From the NCBI RefSeq assembly GCF_014353015.1, contig NZ_CP060704.1:1947001-2011000 (forward strand): a stretch of DNA of 64,000 bases. The letters are read 5' to 3'. Numbering within the stretch: the stretch's first letter is position 1; every line of letters begins with the position of its first letter. Positions 18,515 to 28,545 of this stretch are shown here, one piece after another. Source of the stretch: Chitinimonas koreensis. GTDB taxonomy: Bacteria; Pseudomonadota; Gammaproteobacteria; Burkholderiales; Chitinimonadaceae. Under the pieces are notes generated by a model, which saw only the letters and a program-made list of their open reading frames with translations, had not been told where the DNA came from and did not search any database. A program made the position numbers and the translations under genes.

Positions 18515-20203
18515 ATGAAGATCCTGCTTGCCGACGACGCTGAAGTCGTCCGGCTCATGATCGGGCGTTTCGTCGAGTCGCTCGGTCACGAGCTCTTGCT
18601 GGCGTCCGACGGCGTCGAGGCGGTCGAGCGCTGCGTGGCCTTTCAGCCCGACATGGTGCTGATGGACATGCTGATGCCGCGCATGGACGGCCCGGAGGCC
18701 GGCCGCGAGATCAAGATCCGCATGGGCGAGCGCTGGGTGCCCATCATCCTGGTCACGGCGGTCGAAGAGGTCGGCAAGCTCGCCGATGCGATGGAGATCG
18801 GCGCCGACGACTACCTGCTCAAACCGGTCAATTTCCGCATCCTCGAGGCCAAGATCAAGGCCATCGAGCGCACCGTCGCGCTGAACCGCAAGGTACGCGA
18901 GCAATCGGCCAAGCTGGCCGAGTACTACGACCGCGCCGAAGAGGAGAAGCGCGTCGCGCGCCACCTGATGGAGCAACTGGTCAGCCACGAGCGGCTGTCC
19001 GATCCGCAGCTCCATTACTGGATCGCGCCGGCCGAGAGCCTGTCGGGCGACCTGGTCGCGGCGGCGCGCACGCCGGGCCAGGTGATGCACCTGATGCTGG
19101 CCGACGGCATCGGCCACGGCCTGACCGCCGCGCTCAACGTGCTGCCGCTGACGCAGCCGTTCTATGCCATGACCGAGCGCGGCTTCACCCTCACCGACAT
19201 CCTGACCGAGATGCACCGCAAGGTGCGCCAGGTGCTGCCGACCGGCCGCTTCGTGGCGCTGGCCTTCGTGGCGGTCGATTTCGTCAATTGCCGCATCGAG
19301 GTGTGGAACGGCGGCATCCCCGAGCTGCGCCTGTTCGACGAGCAAGGCGGCCTGCTCAAGCGCTGGCCCTCGCGCCACCTGCCGCTCGGCATCCTGCCGG
19401 TCGACGCGCTCGATCTGGAGACCGAACGACATACCTTCCAGGGGCGCGGCAACCTGGTGCTGTGCTCGGACGGCCTGCTCGAGGCGCGCAACGACGCCGG
19501 CGAGGCGTTCGGCCTGTCGCGGCTGGCGCTGGCCTGCGCCGGCTGGCCGGCCGAAGAGGCGCTCGACCGCACCATCACCTCGCTGTCCGATTTCCTGGCC
19601 GGCGCGCACTGCCACGACGACGTCTCGCTGGCCATCGTCGATATCGACCCGGCCGCCGTACGGCCGCTGCCCGAGCCGACCGGCCTCGAGCGCGTGCCGC
19701 AGATGCCGAGCGAGGCGCGCTGGCGCTACAGCATGTCGCTGGGGCCGGACGAACTGCGTTCGCTGCACACCGTGCCGCTGATCATGGGCTTCGTGAACCA
19801 GGTCCGGCCGCTGGCGAACCACCATGCCGACATCTTCCTGATCCTGACCGAGCTGTTCGTCAACGCGCTCGATCATGGCCTGCTGCAGCTGTCGTCGTCG
19901 CTCAAGCGCGACGCCGACGGCATGGAGCAATACCTGCTCGAGCGCAGCCTGCGCCTGGCCGCGTTGCGCGAAGGGCGCATCGAGGTCGAACTGGCCGGCT
20001 ACGACCTGGCCGGCCGCACCATGCTGGTGGTCCGGGTGTCCGATTCGGGCCAGGGCTTCGACAGCGCCTGGCTCGGTGCGCCGGACGTGCGCCGGCCGAG
20101 CGGCCGCGGCATCACGCTGGTGCGCGCGCTGTGCGCCTCGTTGCATTACTTCGGCAATGGCAATACCGTCGAGGCTTGCTACCTGCCGCGCGACGCTTCA
20201 TGA
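18515..20203 (+). CDS. Response regulator with PP2C phosphatase and HATPase domains, HsbR-like
   Basis: The product is 562 residues with three domains. A receiver (1-125) has phospho-acceptor Asp51 in VLMDMLMPRMDG. After a coiled-coil linker comes a SpoIIE/PP2C phosphatase (about 165-385; SGDLVAA, MLADGIGHGLTAAL, LCSDGLLEARN, HDDVSLAIVD). A C-terminal RsbW-like ATPase (about 400-560; ILTELFVNALDHGLL, DSGQGFDSAW) completes it. The architecture suggests both dephosphorylation and phosphorylation of the adjacent STAS protein, gated by receiver phosphorylation. It overlaps the CheB-like gene by 4 bases (ATGA). Confidence 0.9.
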   Translation: MKILLADDAEVVRLMIGRFVESLGHELLLASDGVEAVERCVAFQPDMVLMDMLMPRMDGPEAGREIKIRMGERWVPIILVTAVEEVGKLADAMEIGADDYLLKPVNFRILEAKIKAIERTVALNRKVREQSAKLAEYYDRAEEEKRVARHLMEQLVSHERLSDPQLHYWIAPAESLSGDLVAAARTPGQVMHLMLADGIGHGLTAALNVLPLTQPFYAMTERGFTLTDILTEMHRKVRQVLPTGRFVALAFVAVDFVNCRIEVWNGGIPELRLFDEQGGLLKRWPSRHLPLGILPVDALDLETERHTFQGRGNLVLCSDGLLEARNDAGEAFGLSRLALACAGWPAEEALDRTITSLSDFLAGAHCHDDVSLAIVDIDPAAVRPLPEPTGLERVPQMPSEARWRYSMSLGPDELRSLHTVPLIMGFVNQVRPLANHHADIFLILTELFVNALDHGLLQLSSSLKRDADGMEQYLLERSLRLAALREGRIEVELAGYDLAGRTMLVVRVSDSGQGFDSAWLGAPDVRRPSGRGITLVRALCASLHYFGNGNTVEACYLPRDAS

Positions 20204-20916
20204 CCCATATCCAGCGCCCAGCGGGCCGGCCGCGCGAAGGCGCGTCCGAACCGCTGGAAATCCCGCCCAGCCATACCGCCGACGTGGTCCTGCCGATCGC
20301 GGGCAAGCCGGCCCGCGGTCCGGCCCAGCCCCTGATCATCGTCGGCGCCTCGACCGGCGGCACCGAGGCGCTCAAGCACTTCCTGCTGCCCTTGCCGGCC
20401 AATTCGCCGCCGGTGCTGATCGCCCAGCACATGCCCGAGATGTTCACCGCGCCGTTCGCGGCCCGGCTCGATACCTTGTGCAAGCTGCGGGTCAAGGAGG
20501 CCGAGCAGGGCGAGCGGGTGCTGCCCGGCAACGTCTACATCGCGCCGGGGCATTCCCACCTGTTGCTCGGCCTTGCCGGCGGCCACTACGTCTGCGAGCT
20601 GTCGCAGGCGCCGCCGGTCAATCGCCACCGGCCCTCGGTCGACGTGCTGTTCCGCTCGGCCGCCAACAATGCCGGCCGTCATGCGATCGGCGTGATCCTG
20701 ACCGGCATGGGGCGCGACGGCGCCGCCGGCATGCTGGAGATGAAACGCGCCGGCAGCTTCAACTTCGCCCAGGACGAAGCGAGCTGCGTGGTGTTCGGCA
20801 TGCCCAAGGAGGCGATCGCGCTCGGCGGCGTGGACGAGGTCGCGCCGCTGACCGAGCTGCCCGGCCGCATCCTGGCTCATCTGCGCTCCGGCGCGCATGG
20901 CAAGGGCGACGGCTGA
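20200..20916 (+). CDS. CheB-type methylesterase without receiver domain
   Basis: The 238-residue protein starts in the preceding stop (ATGA). After a disordered 40-residue leader it is a bare CheB catalytic domain: nucleophile in VGASTGGTEAL (about S51), His77 in IAQHMPEM, and the catalytic Asp in LTGMGRDGAAG. CheB removes receptor glutamyl methyl esters. Classical CheB has an N-terminal receiver that represses it, and that receiver is absent here. It may be regulated through the coupled HsbR-like protein, or be an esterase of another pathway. No cheR is in the window. Confidence 0.88.
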   Translation: MTHIQRPAGRPREGASEPLEIPPSHTADVVLPIAGKPARGPAQPLIIVGASTGGTEALKHFLLPLPANSPPVLIAQHMPEMFTAPFAARLDTLCKLRVKEAEQGERVLPGNVYIAPGHSHLLLGLAGGHYVCELSQAPPVNRHRPSVDVLFRSAANNAGRHAIGVILTGMGRDGAAGMLEMKRAGSFNFAQDEASCVVFGMPKEAIALGGVDEVAPLTELPGRILAHLRSGAHGKGDG

Positions 20917-21022
20917 GTCGGTCCGGGTTCCGCTCCCTCGCAGTGGATTTTCTTCCGCGTTCGTTCGACTTGGACGCGTCGCAGCGCCTATCCTTTTCCC
21001 ATACGTTTCCCAGAAAGCCGCC

Positions 21023-22423
<1,401 letters not shown>

Positions 22424-22440
22424 GACGCAGGATGGGGCGC

Positions 22441-22457
22441 AGGCCCGCTGATTGCTT
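22441..22457 (+). promoter_or_regulatory. Sigma-54 promoter candidate for fliE
   Basis: The site reads AGGCCCG, four bases, then TTGCT. GG at 22442-22443 and GC at 22454-22455 are separated by exactly 10 bases, matching the YTGGCACG-N4-TTGCW consensus except at two positions. It is about 50 bases before the fliE ATG and just after the sigma-54 activator gene. Confidence 0.65.
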
Positions 22458-22508
22458 GCTATTGTTCAGGCGAGCCACATACAATTTCGAGCAGTTTCGA
22501 GGTGCATC

Positions 22509-22832
22509 ATGAGCGTGCAAGGGTTAGACAACTTGCTGGGTGAATTGAAGGTCATGTCCGCCAAGGCGGCGGGCCAGACTTCGTCCACCGCCGAGACCCA
22601 GGGCGAGGGTTCCGACTTCGCATCGGTGCTCAAGGCGTCGCTGGACCAGGTCAACCAGATGCAACTCGATTCGCAGGCCAAGCAACAGGCGTTCGAAACG
22701 GGCGATCCCAATGCCAACCTGCAAGATGTGATGGTCTCGCTCCAGAAGGCGAGCCTGTCTTTCCAGACTATGGTGCAGGTTCGTAACAAGCTGGTGTCCG
22801 CTTACCAGGAAGTTATGAACATGCAGGTGTGA
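22509..22832 (+). CDS. fliE: Flagellar hook-basal body protein FliE
   Basis: FliE joins the MS ring to the proximal rod. The protein is 107 residues from the ATG at 22509. The C-terminal half has the family signature DVMVSLQKASLSFQTMVQVRN followed by KLVSAYQEVMNMQV. An in-frame start at 22452 would lie on the promoter. It heads the fliEFGHIJ unit, with fliF 13 bases on. Confidence 0.95.
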   Translation: MSVQGLDNLLGELKVMSAKAAGQTSSTAETQGEGSDFASVLKASLDQVNQMQLDSQAKQQAFETGDPNANLQDVMVSLQKASLSFQTMVQVRNKLVSAYQEVMNMQV

Positions 22833-22845
22833 TTTCGCCTGATAT

Positions 22846-24573
22846 ATGGATGATGCGGTCGTAGCCGTCGACAATCGAGACCTATCCCAGGGTGAGCGGC
22901 CCAGCCTCATCCAGCGCTTCAATCAGCTTCCGAATCCACGCAAGATCCTCGCCATCGCCGTCGCCGCCGCCCTCGTGGCGGCGGCTGTCATTGCAGTGCT
23001 GTGGGCGCGCGACCCCGGCTACAAGATCCTGTTCGCCAACGTGTCCGACAAGGACGGCGGCCAGATCATCCAGACCCTGCAGCAGCTCAACGTTCCCTAC
23101 AAGCTCGAAGCCGGCGGCGTGATCTCGGTGCCGGCCGAGTTCGTCCACAGCGCGCGGCTGCAGCTCGCCTCGCAAGGCCTGCCCAAGGGCGGCACGGTCG
23201 GCTTCGAGCTGCTCGACAACCAGAAATTCGGCATCAGCCAGTTCGGCGAGCAGGTGAATTACCAGCGCGCGGTGGAGGGCGAGCTCGCCCGTTCGATCGA
23301 GTCGCTGTCGGCGGTCGCCTCGGCGCGCGTGCACCTGGCCATGCCCAAGCAGACCGTCTTCCTGCGCGAGCAGCAGAAGCCGACCGCCTCGGTGCTGCTG
23401 ACGCTGCACCCGGGCCGCGCGCTCGACGGTGCGCAGATCGCCGGCATCATCCATCTGGTGTCCAGCAGCATTCCCGACCTGCCGATCAAGAACGTCACCG
23501 TGGTCGACCAGGACGGCAACCTGCTGTCCAACATGCCCGACCTGCTCAACGGCCCGAACGGCTCGCTGAACCAGCGCCAGATGGCCATGGTGCACCAGCA
23601 GGAAGAGCTGTTGTCCGAACGCATCCAGAAGATCCTCGAGCCCATCGTCGGCGCCGACAACGTCAAGGCCGAGGTGACGGTGCAGATGGACTTCTCCGAG
23701 GTCGAGCAGGCCACCGAGAGCTTCAAGCCGAATTCGCCGCCCAACGCCGCCGCGATCCGCAGCGAGCAGACCGCCGAAGGCACCGGCAGCACGCCGGCCC
23801 AGCCCTCGGGCGTGCCGGGCGCGCTGTCCAACCAGCCGCCGGGCGCGGCCAGCGCGCCGATCACGCTGCCCAATCCGCCGGGAGCGACCGTCAACACCAC
23901 GCCTGGCGCCAGCTCGCACAAGGAGCTGACGCGCAACTACGAGGTCGACAAGACGGTCCAGCACATGCGCCAGCAGACGCCGCTGCTCAAGCGCGTCAAT
24001 GCCGCCGTGGTGGTCAACTTCAAGCGCGTGCAGCAGAAGGACGGCGGCGTGAAGTCGGTGCCGCTGACCCAGGCCGAGATCAACCAAGTGACCAACCTGG
24101 TGCAGGAAGCGATCGGCTACAACCGCGAGCGCGGCGACTCGGTCAAGGTGGTCAACGCCGCCTTCGCCGACCGCATTCTCGACATCGCCGGCAAGTCCTT
24201 CCTCGAGAAACTGACCGAATACCTGATCACTCACACCGCCGACATCGTCAAGGTGATCCTGATCGCGCTGGTGCTGGCCTACCTGCTGTTCGGCGTGGTG
24301 CGGCCGATCCTGCGCGACGTGATCCGGCCGAAGCAGGAGCAGCGCGCGGCGCTGGCCGGCGAGGAGGGCGCGGTGTCGCTCACCGCCGAGGAACTGGCGC
24401 AGTCCGAGGTCGAGGCCGAAGTCGTCGCCGAGGCCGAGGCCAGCGCGCAGATGGCCGCGTTCAGCGAGCTGCTGCAGCGTTCCAAGGAAATGGCCAAGGA
24501 AGATCCGCGCATGGTGGCCACCATCATCCGCGAATGGCTCAACGCCGATCCGTCCGACCAGAAGGCGAACTGA
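22846..24573 (+). CDS. fliF: Flagellar MS-ring protein FliF
   Basis: FliF forms the MS ring in the inner membrane, the base for the switch and export gate. The 575-residue protein has a first membrane span (about 33-52), ring-building motifs (DPGYKILFANVSDKDGGQI, YQRAVEGELARSIESL, ARVHLAMPKQTVF), a Pro/Ala/Ser-rich insert (about 290-350), a second span (about 463-485) and a cytoplasmic tail. The tail ends with the FliG-binding segment KEMAKEDPRMVATIIREWLN. A small ORF echoing this tail begins 8 bases after the stop. Confidence 0.97.
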   Translation: MDDAVVAVDNRDLSQGERPSLIQRFNQLPNPRKILAIAVAAALVAAAVIAVLWARDPGYKILFANVSDKDGGQIIQTLQQLNVPYKLEAGGVISVPAEFVHSARLQLASQGLPKGGTVGFELLDNQKFGISQFGEQVNYQRAVEGELARSIESLSAVASARVHLAMPKQTVFLREQQKPTASVLLTLHPGRALDGAQIAGIIHLVSSSIPDLPIKNVTVVDQDGNLLSNMPDLLNGPNGSLNQRQMAMVHQQEELLSERIQKILEPIVGADNVKAEVTVQMDFSEVEQATESFKPNSPPNAAAIRSEQTAEGTGSTPAQPSGVPGALSNQPPGAASAPITLPNPPGATVNTTPGASSHKELTRNYEVDKTVQHMRQQTPLLKRVNAAVVVNFKRVQQKDGGVKSVPLTQAEINQVTNLVQEAIGYNRERGDSVKVVNAAFADRILDIAGKSFLEKLTEYLITHTADIVKVILIALVLAYLLFGVVRPILRDVIRPKQEQRAALAGEEGAVSLTAEELAQSEVEAEVVAEAEASAQMAAFSELLQRSKEMAKEDPRMVATIIREWLNADPSDQKAN

Positions 24574-24580
24574 GGCGGCG

Positions 24581-24730
24581 ATGCGGACCACGCCATCGCC
24601 GGGCCGGCAGCGTCTGGACCAGTTGATCGAACGCGCCCGCGCCGTGGCCCGCCGTGACCCGGGCGGCGCCGCCGCCGTGCTGCGCGGCTGGACGGCAGAT
24701 ACCAACAGGAGCCGGCATGGCCAGCAATGA
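24581..24730 (+). CDS. 49-codon ORF resembling the FliG-binding tail of FliF
   Basis: It lies in the 143-base gap between fliF and fliG. The ATG at 24581 follows a GAGG that overlaps the fliF stop. The stop at 24728-24730 overlaps the fliG start by 14 bases. Residues 15-40 (LIERARAVARRDP, then VLRGWTAD) line up without gaps with the FliF C-terminus (LLQRSKEMAKEDP, then IIREWLNA). The shared core is a basic helix, DP, a small hydrophobic stretch, R and W. It could make a free FliG-binding peptide. It may also be a relic of a duplicated fliF 3' end. Expression is unproven. Confidence 0.5.
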   Translation: MRTTPSPGRQRLDQLIERARAVARRDPGGAAAVLRGWTADTNRSRHGQQ

Positions 24731-25718
24731 AGAAGCGGTCCGCCGCAGCGCCATTCTCTTGATGAGCCTGGGCGAAGAGGCGGCGGTCGAAGTGTTCAAG
24801 TACCTCGGCCCGAAGGAAGTGCAGAAGATCGGCCTCGCCATGGCCAGCATGGACAACGTCACGCGCGAGCAGGTCGAGGAGGTGGTGACCGACTTCCTGG
24901 CCTCGACCATGAACCGCGCCAACTTCGGCGCCGCCGACGAGTACATCCGCTCGGTGCTGACCAAGGCGCTCGGTTCGGACAAGGCGGCCAACCTGCTCGA
25001 CCGCATCCTGCAGGGCGGCGACAACACCGGCATCGAGGCGCTCAAGTGGATGGATTCGGTCGCGGTGGCCGAGCTGATCAAGAACGAGCACCCGCAGATC
25101 ATCGCCACCATCCTGGTCCACCTCGAGCCGGACCAGGTATCGGAAATCCTCAACCAGTTCGTCGAGCGGCTGCGCAACGACGTGCTGCTGCGCATCGCCA
25201 CGCTCGAAGGCGTGCAGCCGACCGCGCTGCGCGAGCTCAACGACGTGCTGACCCAGCTCTTGTCGGGCGCCGACCGGGTCAAGAAGTCGGCCATGGGCGG
25301 CGAGGGCATGGCGGCCGAGATCCTCAACTTCATGGGCGGGGTGGTCGAGGCGTCGGCCATCAACGCGATCCGCGAATACGACCCGGAACTGGCCCAGCGC
25401 ATCCAGGACAAGATGTTCACCTTCGAGAACCTGATCGACGTCGACGACCGCGGCATCCAGCTGCTGTTGCGCGAGATCTCGTCCGAATCGCTGATCATCG
25501 CCATGAAGGGCACCAGCGAGGTGCTGCGCAACAAGATCTTCAAGAACATGTCGCAGCGCGCGGCCGAGATGCTGCGCGACGATTTCGAGGCCAAGGGCGC
25601 GGTCAAGGTGTCCGAGGTCGAAGCCGAGCAGCGCGAGATCCTCAAGGTGGTGCGCCGGCTGGCCGACGAGGGCCAGGTCGCCATCGCCAAGGGCGGTAGC
25701 GAAGGCTTCGTCGAGTAA
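24717..25718 (+). CDS. fliG: Flagellar motor switch protein FliG
   Basis: FliG couples the MS ring to stator torque. The protein is 333 residues from the ATG at 24717 (AGGAG just upstream). It has an N-terminal FliF-binding domain (RRSAILLMSLGEEAAVEVFKYL), a middle domain with EHPQIIATILVHLEP (EHPQ motif, about residue 124) and a C-terminal torque helix with charged residues (LLREISSESLIIAMKG, AAEMLRDDFEAKG). Length and motifs are standard. Confidence 0.97.
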   Translation: MASNEEAVRRSAILLMSLGEEAAVEVFKYLGPKEVQKIGLAMASMDNVTREQVEEVVTDFLASTMNRANFGAADEYIRSVLTKALGSDKAANLLDRILQGGDNTGIEALKWMDSVAVAELIKNEHPQIIATILVHLEPDQVSEILNQFVERLRNDVLLRIATLEGVQPTALRELNDVLTQLLSGADRVKKSAMGGEGMAAEILNFMGGVVEASAINAIREYDPELAQRIQDKMFTFENLIDVDDRGIQLLLREISSESLIIAMKGTSEVLRNKIFKNMSQRAAEMLRDDFEAKGAVKVSEVEAEQREILKVVRRLADEGQVAIAKGGSEGFVE

Positions 25719-25730
25719 GGGTGAGCTGCG

Positions 25731-26546
25731 ATGAAAGCCTGGGGTAGCAAGAAGATTTTCCGGCGCGAGGAATTGCCGCCGCTCGAGCCCTGGCAGGTCG
25801 ACCATTTCGGCGGCGCCTCGGTGCAGCGGCCGCATCTGTTCCGCGAGGAACCGCCGCCTCCGCCCGAATACGAGCCGACCATCGTGGCCGAGGAGCCGGA
25901 TGCCGGTGTGCCCGAACCGGAGCCGGCCGGGCCGACCGCGCCGATGATCGGCGTGAACGAGCTCGAGGCGCTGAAGACCTCGGCGCGCGACGAGGGCTTC
26001 CAGGCCGGCCATGCCGCCGGCCAGGAGGCCGGCTATGCCGAGGGCGAGCAGGCCGGCCGCGAAGCCGGCTACGCCGCCGGTTTCGAAGCAGGCCAGCAGA
26101 AGGGGCGCGACGCGGCGAACGCCGAGGTGGCCCGCTTCCAGGCGCTGCTCGCCCATCTCGACGCCGCGGTCGTCGGCTACGAGACCGGCCTGGCCAAACC
26201 CATCCTCGACATCGCGCTGGCGGTGGCCCGCCAGATGCTGCGCGGGACGCTGGCGGCCGAGCCCGAGCGCGTGCTGACCGTGATCCGCGACGCGATCAAT
26301 GCCTTGCCCGAACTGCAGGGGCCGCTGCGGCTGGAGCTGCATCCCGACGACCTGGCGCTGGTGCAGACGCTGCTCGGCGGCGAAACGACGCCCGGCAACT
26401 GGCGGCTCGAGCCGAACCCAGACATTGAGCGCGGCGGCTGCCGCATCGGCAACGCCAACGTCGAGGTCGACCTGACGCTGGCTACCCGCTGGCAGCGGGT
26501 GGTCGAGTCGCTGGGCCGGCAGGACGGCTGGGGCGGCGGATCGTGA
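25731..26546 (+). CDS. fliH: Flagellar export-apparatus stator FliH
   Basis: FliH dimerises and holds the ATPase FliI at the export gate. The 271-residue protein has an N-terminal segment with Trp (MKAWGSKKIF), a Pro-rich stretch and the characteristic run of GxxxG repeats (AGHAAGQEAGYAEGEQAG, about 88-120). A V-ATPase-E-like domain follows (ALAVARQMLRGTLAAEPERVL, LHPDDLALV, GGCRIGNANVEVDLTL). It overlaps fliI by 4 bases. Confidence 0.92.
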   Translation: MKAWGSKKIFRREELPPLEPWQVDHFGGASVQRPHLFREEPPPPPEYEPTIVAEEPDAGVPEPEPAGPTAPMIGVNELEALKTSARDEGFQAGHAAGQEAGYAEGEQAGREAGYAAGFEAGQQKGRDAANAEVARFQALLAHLDAAVVGYETGLAKPILDIALAVARQMLRGTLAAEPERVLTVIRDAINALPELQGPLRLELHPDDLALVQTLLGGETTPGNWRLEPNPDIERGGCRIGNANVEVDLTLATRWQRVVESLGRQDGWGGGS

Positions 26547-27958
26547 GCCTGCCGCTCGACGAGCCGGCGCTGGCGCGCTGGCAGCGCTACGCGGCCGAGT
26601 GCCGCGAAGCGGTCGAGGAAGCCAAACCCTGGCAGCCGCGCGGCCGGCTCACCCGGGTGGCCGGCCTGGTGCTCGAAGCGGTCGGCATCAAGCTGCCGGT
26701 CGGCGCCTCCTGCCATATCGTGCTGCCCGACCATCATTCGATCGAGGCCGAGGTGGTCGGCTTCAACGGCGAGCGGCTGTTCCTGATGCCGATCGCCGAG
26801 GTCTACGGCCTCGAGCCCGGCGCCTGGGTGGTGGCCTACGAGGACCACGGCGAGCGCCAGCCCAGGCTGGAAGAGCCGCGCCCGCCGCGCCGCCGGGTCG
26901 AGGACCGCGGCCGCCAGGTCGCCGTCGGCCCGCATCTGCTGGGCCGGGTGCTCGACGGGCTCGGCCGGCCGCTCGACAAGCTCGGTCCGCTGCGCACCGA
27001 ATCCCACGTCCCGCTGTTCTCGCGTCCGTTCAACCCGCTCGACCGGGTGCCGGTGCACGACGTGCTCGACGTCGGCGTGCGCGCGATCAACGCCATGCTG
27101 ACGGTCGGCCGCGGCCAGCGGCTGGGCCTGTTCGCCGGCTCCGGCGTGGGCAAGAGCGTGCTGCTGGGCATGATGGCCCGCTATACCACCGCCGACGTGG
27201 TGGTGGTCGGCCTGATCGGCGAGCGCGGCCGCGAGGTCAAGGACTTCATCGAGAACATCCTCGGCGAGGAGGGCTTGCGCCGCTCGGTGGTGGTGGCCGC
27301 GCCGGCCGACACGCCGCCGCTGCTGCGGCTGCACGGCGCCGCCTACGCCACCGCGATCGCCGAGCATTTCCGCGACCAGGGCGCCAACGTGCTGCTGATC
27401 ATGGATTCGCTGACGCGCTACGCGATGGCCCAGCGCGAGATTGCGCTGGCGATCGGCGAGCCGCCGGCGACCAAGGGCTATCCACCTTCGGTGTTCGCCA
27501 AGCTGCCTGGCCTGGTGGAGCGGGCCGGCAACGGCCGCGAGGGCGGCGGCTCGATCACCGCCTTCTATACCGTGCTGAGCGAGGGCGACGACCAGCAGGA
27601 TCCGATCGCCGACAGCGCGCGCGCCATCCTCGACGGCCACATCGTGCTGAGCCGGCAACTTGCCGACGCCGGCCACTATCCGGCCATCGACATCGAGCAG
27701 TCGATCAGCCGGGTGATGACCGACATCATCGCGCCGCAGGAATACGACCTGGTACGGCGCTTCAAGCAGCTCTACTCGCGTTACCAGCGCGCGCGCGACC
27801 TGATCAACGTCGGCGCCTACGTGCGCGGTTCCGATCCGCTGCTGGACGAGGCCATCGTGCGCATGCCGGCGATGGAGGCCTTCCTGCAGCAGGGCATCTT
27901 CGAACGCGAGCGCTACGAGGGCGCTAGAATGAAGCTCGCCGCGCTGTTCGCAAACTGA
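26543..27958 (+). CDS. fliI: Flagellum-specific ATPase FliI
   Basis: FliI is the hexameric ATPase of flagellar type III export. The product is 471 residues from a GTG start inside the fliH stop. It carries Walker A GLFAGSGVGKSVLLG (about 195), VGLIGERGREVKDF, the Walker B region VLLIMDSLTRYAMAQREIAL and GYPPSVFAKLPGLVER, all typical of the F1-beta-like family. The N-terminal 20 residues are the FliH-binding region by analogy. Confidence 0.97.
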   Translation: MSLPLDEPALARWQRYAAECREAVEEAKPWQPRGRLTRVAGLVLEAVGIKLPVGASCHIVLPDHHSIEAEVVGFNGERLFLMPIAEVYGLEPGAWVVAYEDHGERQPRLEEPRPPRRRVEDRGRQVAVGPHLLGRVLDGLGRPLDKLGPLRTESHVPLFSRPFNPLDRVPVHDVLDVGVRAINAMLTVGRGQRLGLFAGSGVGKSVLLGMMARYTTADVVVVGLIGERGREVKDFIENILGEEGLRRSVVVAAPADTPPLLRLHGAAYATAIAEHFRDQGANVLLIMDSLTRYAMAQREIALAIGEPPATKGYPPSVFAKLPGLVERAGNGREGGGSITAFYTVLSEGDDQQDPIADSARAILDGHIVLSRQLADAGHYPAIDIEQSISRVMTDIIAPQEYDLVRRFKQLYSRYQRARDLINVGAYVRGSDPLLDEAIVRMPAMEAFLQQGIFERERYEGARMKLAALFAN

Positions 27959-27987
27959 GCGGTTGGGGCTGCCGCGCTGGCCCGGCA

Positions 27988-28008
27988 GGCCGGACTTCGC
28001 GTCCGGCC
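27988..28008 (+). other. Intercistronic stem-loop between fliI and fliJ
   Basis: A perfect 8-bp GC stem (ggccggac / gtccggcc) closes a TTCGC loop in the 115-base fliI-fliJ gap. No T-run follows, so it is more likely an mRNA-stability or partial-termination hairpin than a full terminator. Confidence 0.5.
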
Positions 28009-28073
28009 GCGATCCCGCTCGTGCCGGCCGGCCCGCATGATCCGTTCAATGCTTCAGACTGCCGGAGCATCCC

Positions 28074-28523
28074 GTGGCGAAAGCCTTCCAGTTCGCATTC
28101 CTGCTCGAACTCGCCGTCGACAAGCGTGAAGACGCGGCCCGCGCGATCAGCGCGGCGCTCGGCCGCCTGCAGCAGTCGCGCGAGCGGCTGGCGCAGATCG
28201 AGCAATACCGCGCCGAGTACCGGCAGCGGCTGGCCGACAGCGCCAGCCGCGGCATGCGCATGCACCAGTGGCACGACTTCCAGCTGTTCCTGGCCAAGCT
28301 CGACGGCGCGGTCGAGGCGCAGGCCAACGATGTGCGGCGCTGCGAGGCGGTGCTCGAGCAGACCAAGCAGGCCTGGCAGGAGTGCGAGAAGGAGGTCAAG
28401 GCCTACGAGACGCTCGAGACCCGCCACCACGAGCGCCAGGGCCGCATCGAGGCCAAGCGCGAGCAAAAGCAGTCGGACGAGTGGGCCGCCAATCTGCACC
28501 GGCGCCAGGGCGATTCGCACTGA
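28074..28523 (+). CDS. fliJ: Flagellar export chaperone FliJ
   Basis: FliJ is a small coiled-coil protein in the centre of the FliI ring that also recycles export chaperones. The 149-residue product starts at GTG 28074 with the usual FAFLLELAVDKRED region. It is almost entirely predicted helix with heptads, charged and Gln-rich. Its place between fliI and fliK is canonical. The sequence is divergent, as is usual for FliJ. Confidence 0.88.
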   Translation: MAKAFQFAFLLELAVDKREDAARAISAALGRLQQSRERLAQIEQYRAEYRQRLADSASRGMRMHQWHDFQLFLAKLDGAVEAQANDVRRCEAVLEQTKQAWQECEKEVKAYETLETRHHERQGRIEAKREQKQSDEWAANLHRRQGDSH

Positions 28524-28545
28524 GCCGGTTGCGCTCGGTTTCCCG

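Noticed and set aside
16904..20146. Minus-strand frame of 1,080 codons opposite the kinase, STAS and HsbR-like genes
   Set aside because: The plus strand holds three recognisable genes with intact motifs. The antisense product is low-complexity Arg/His/Gln.
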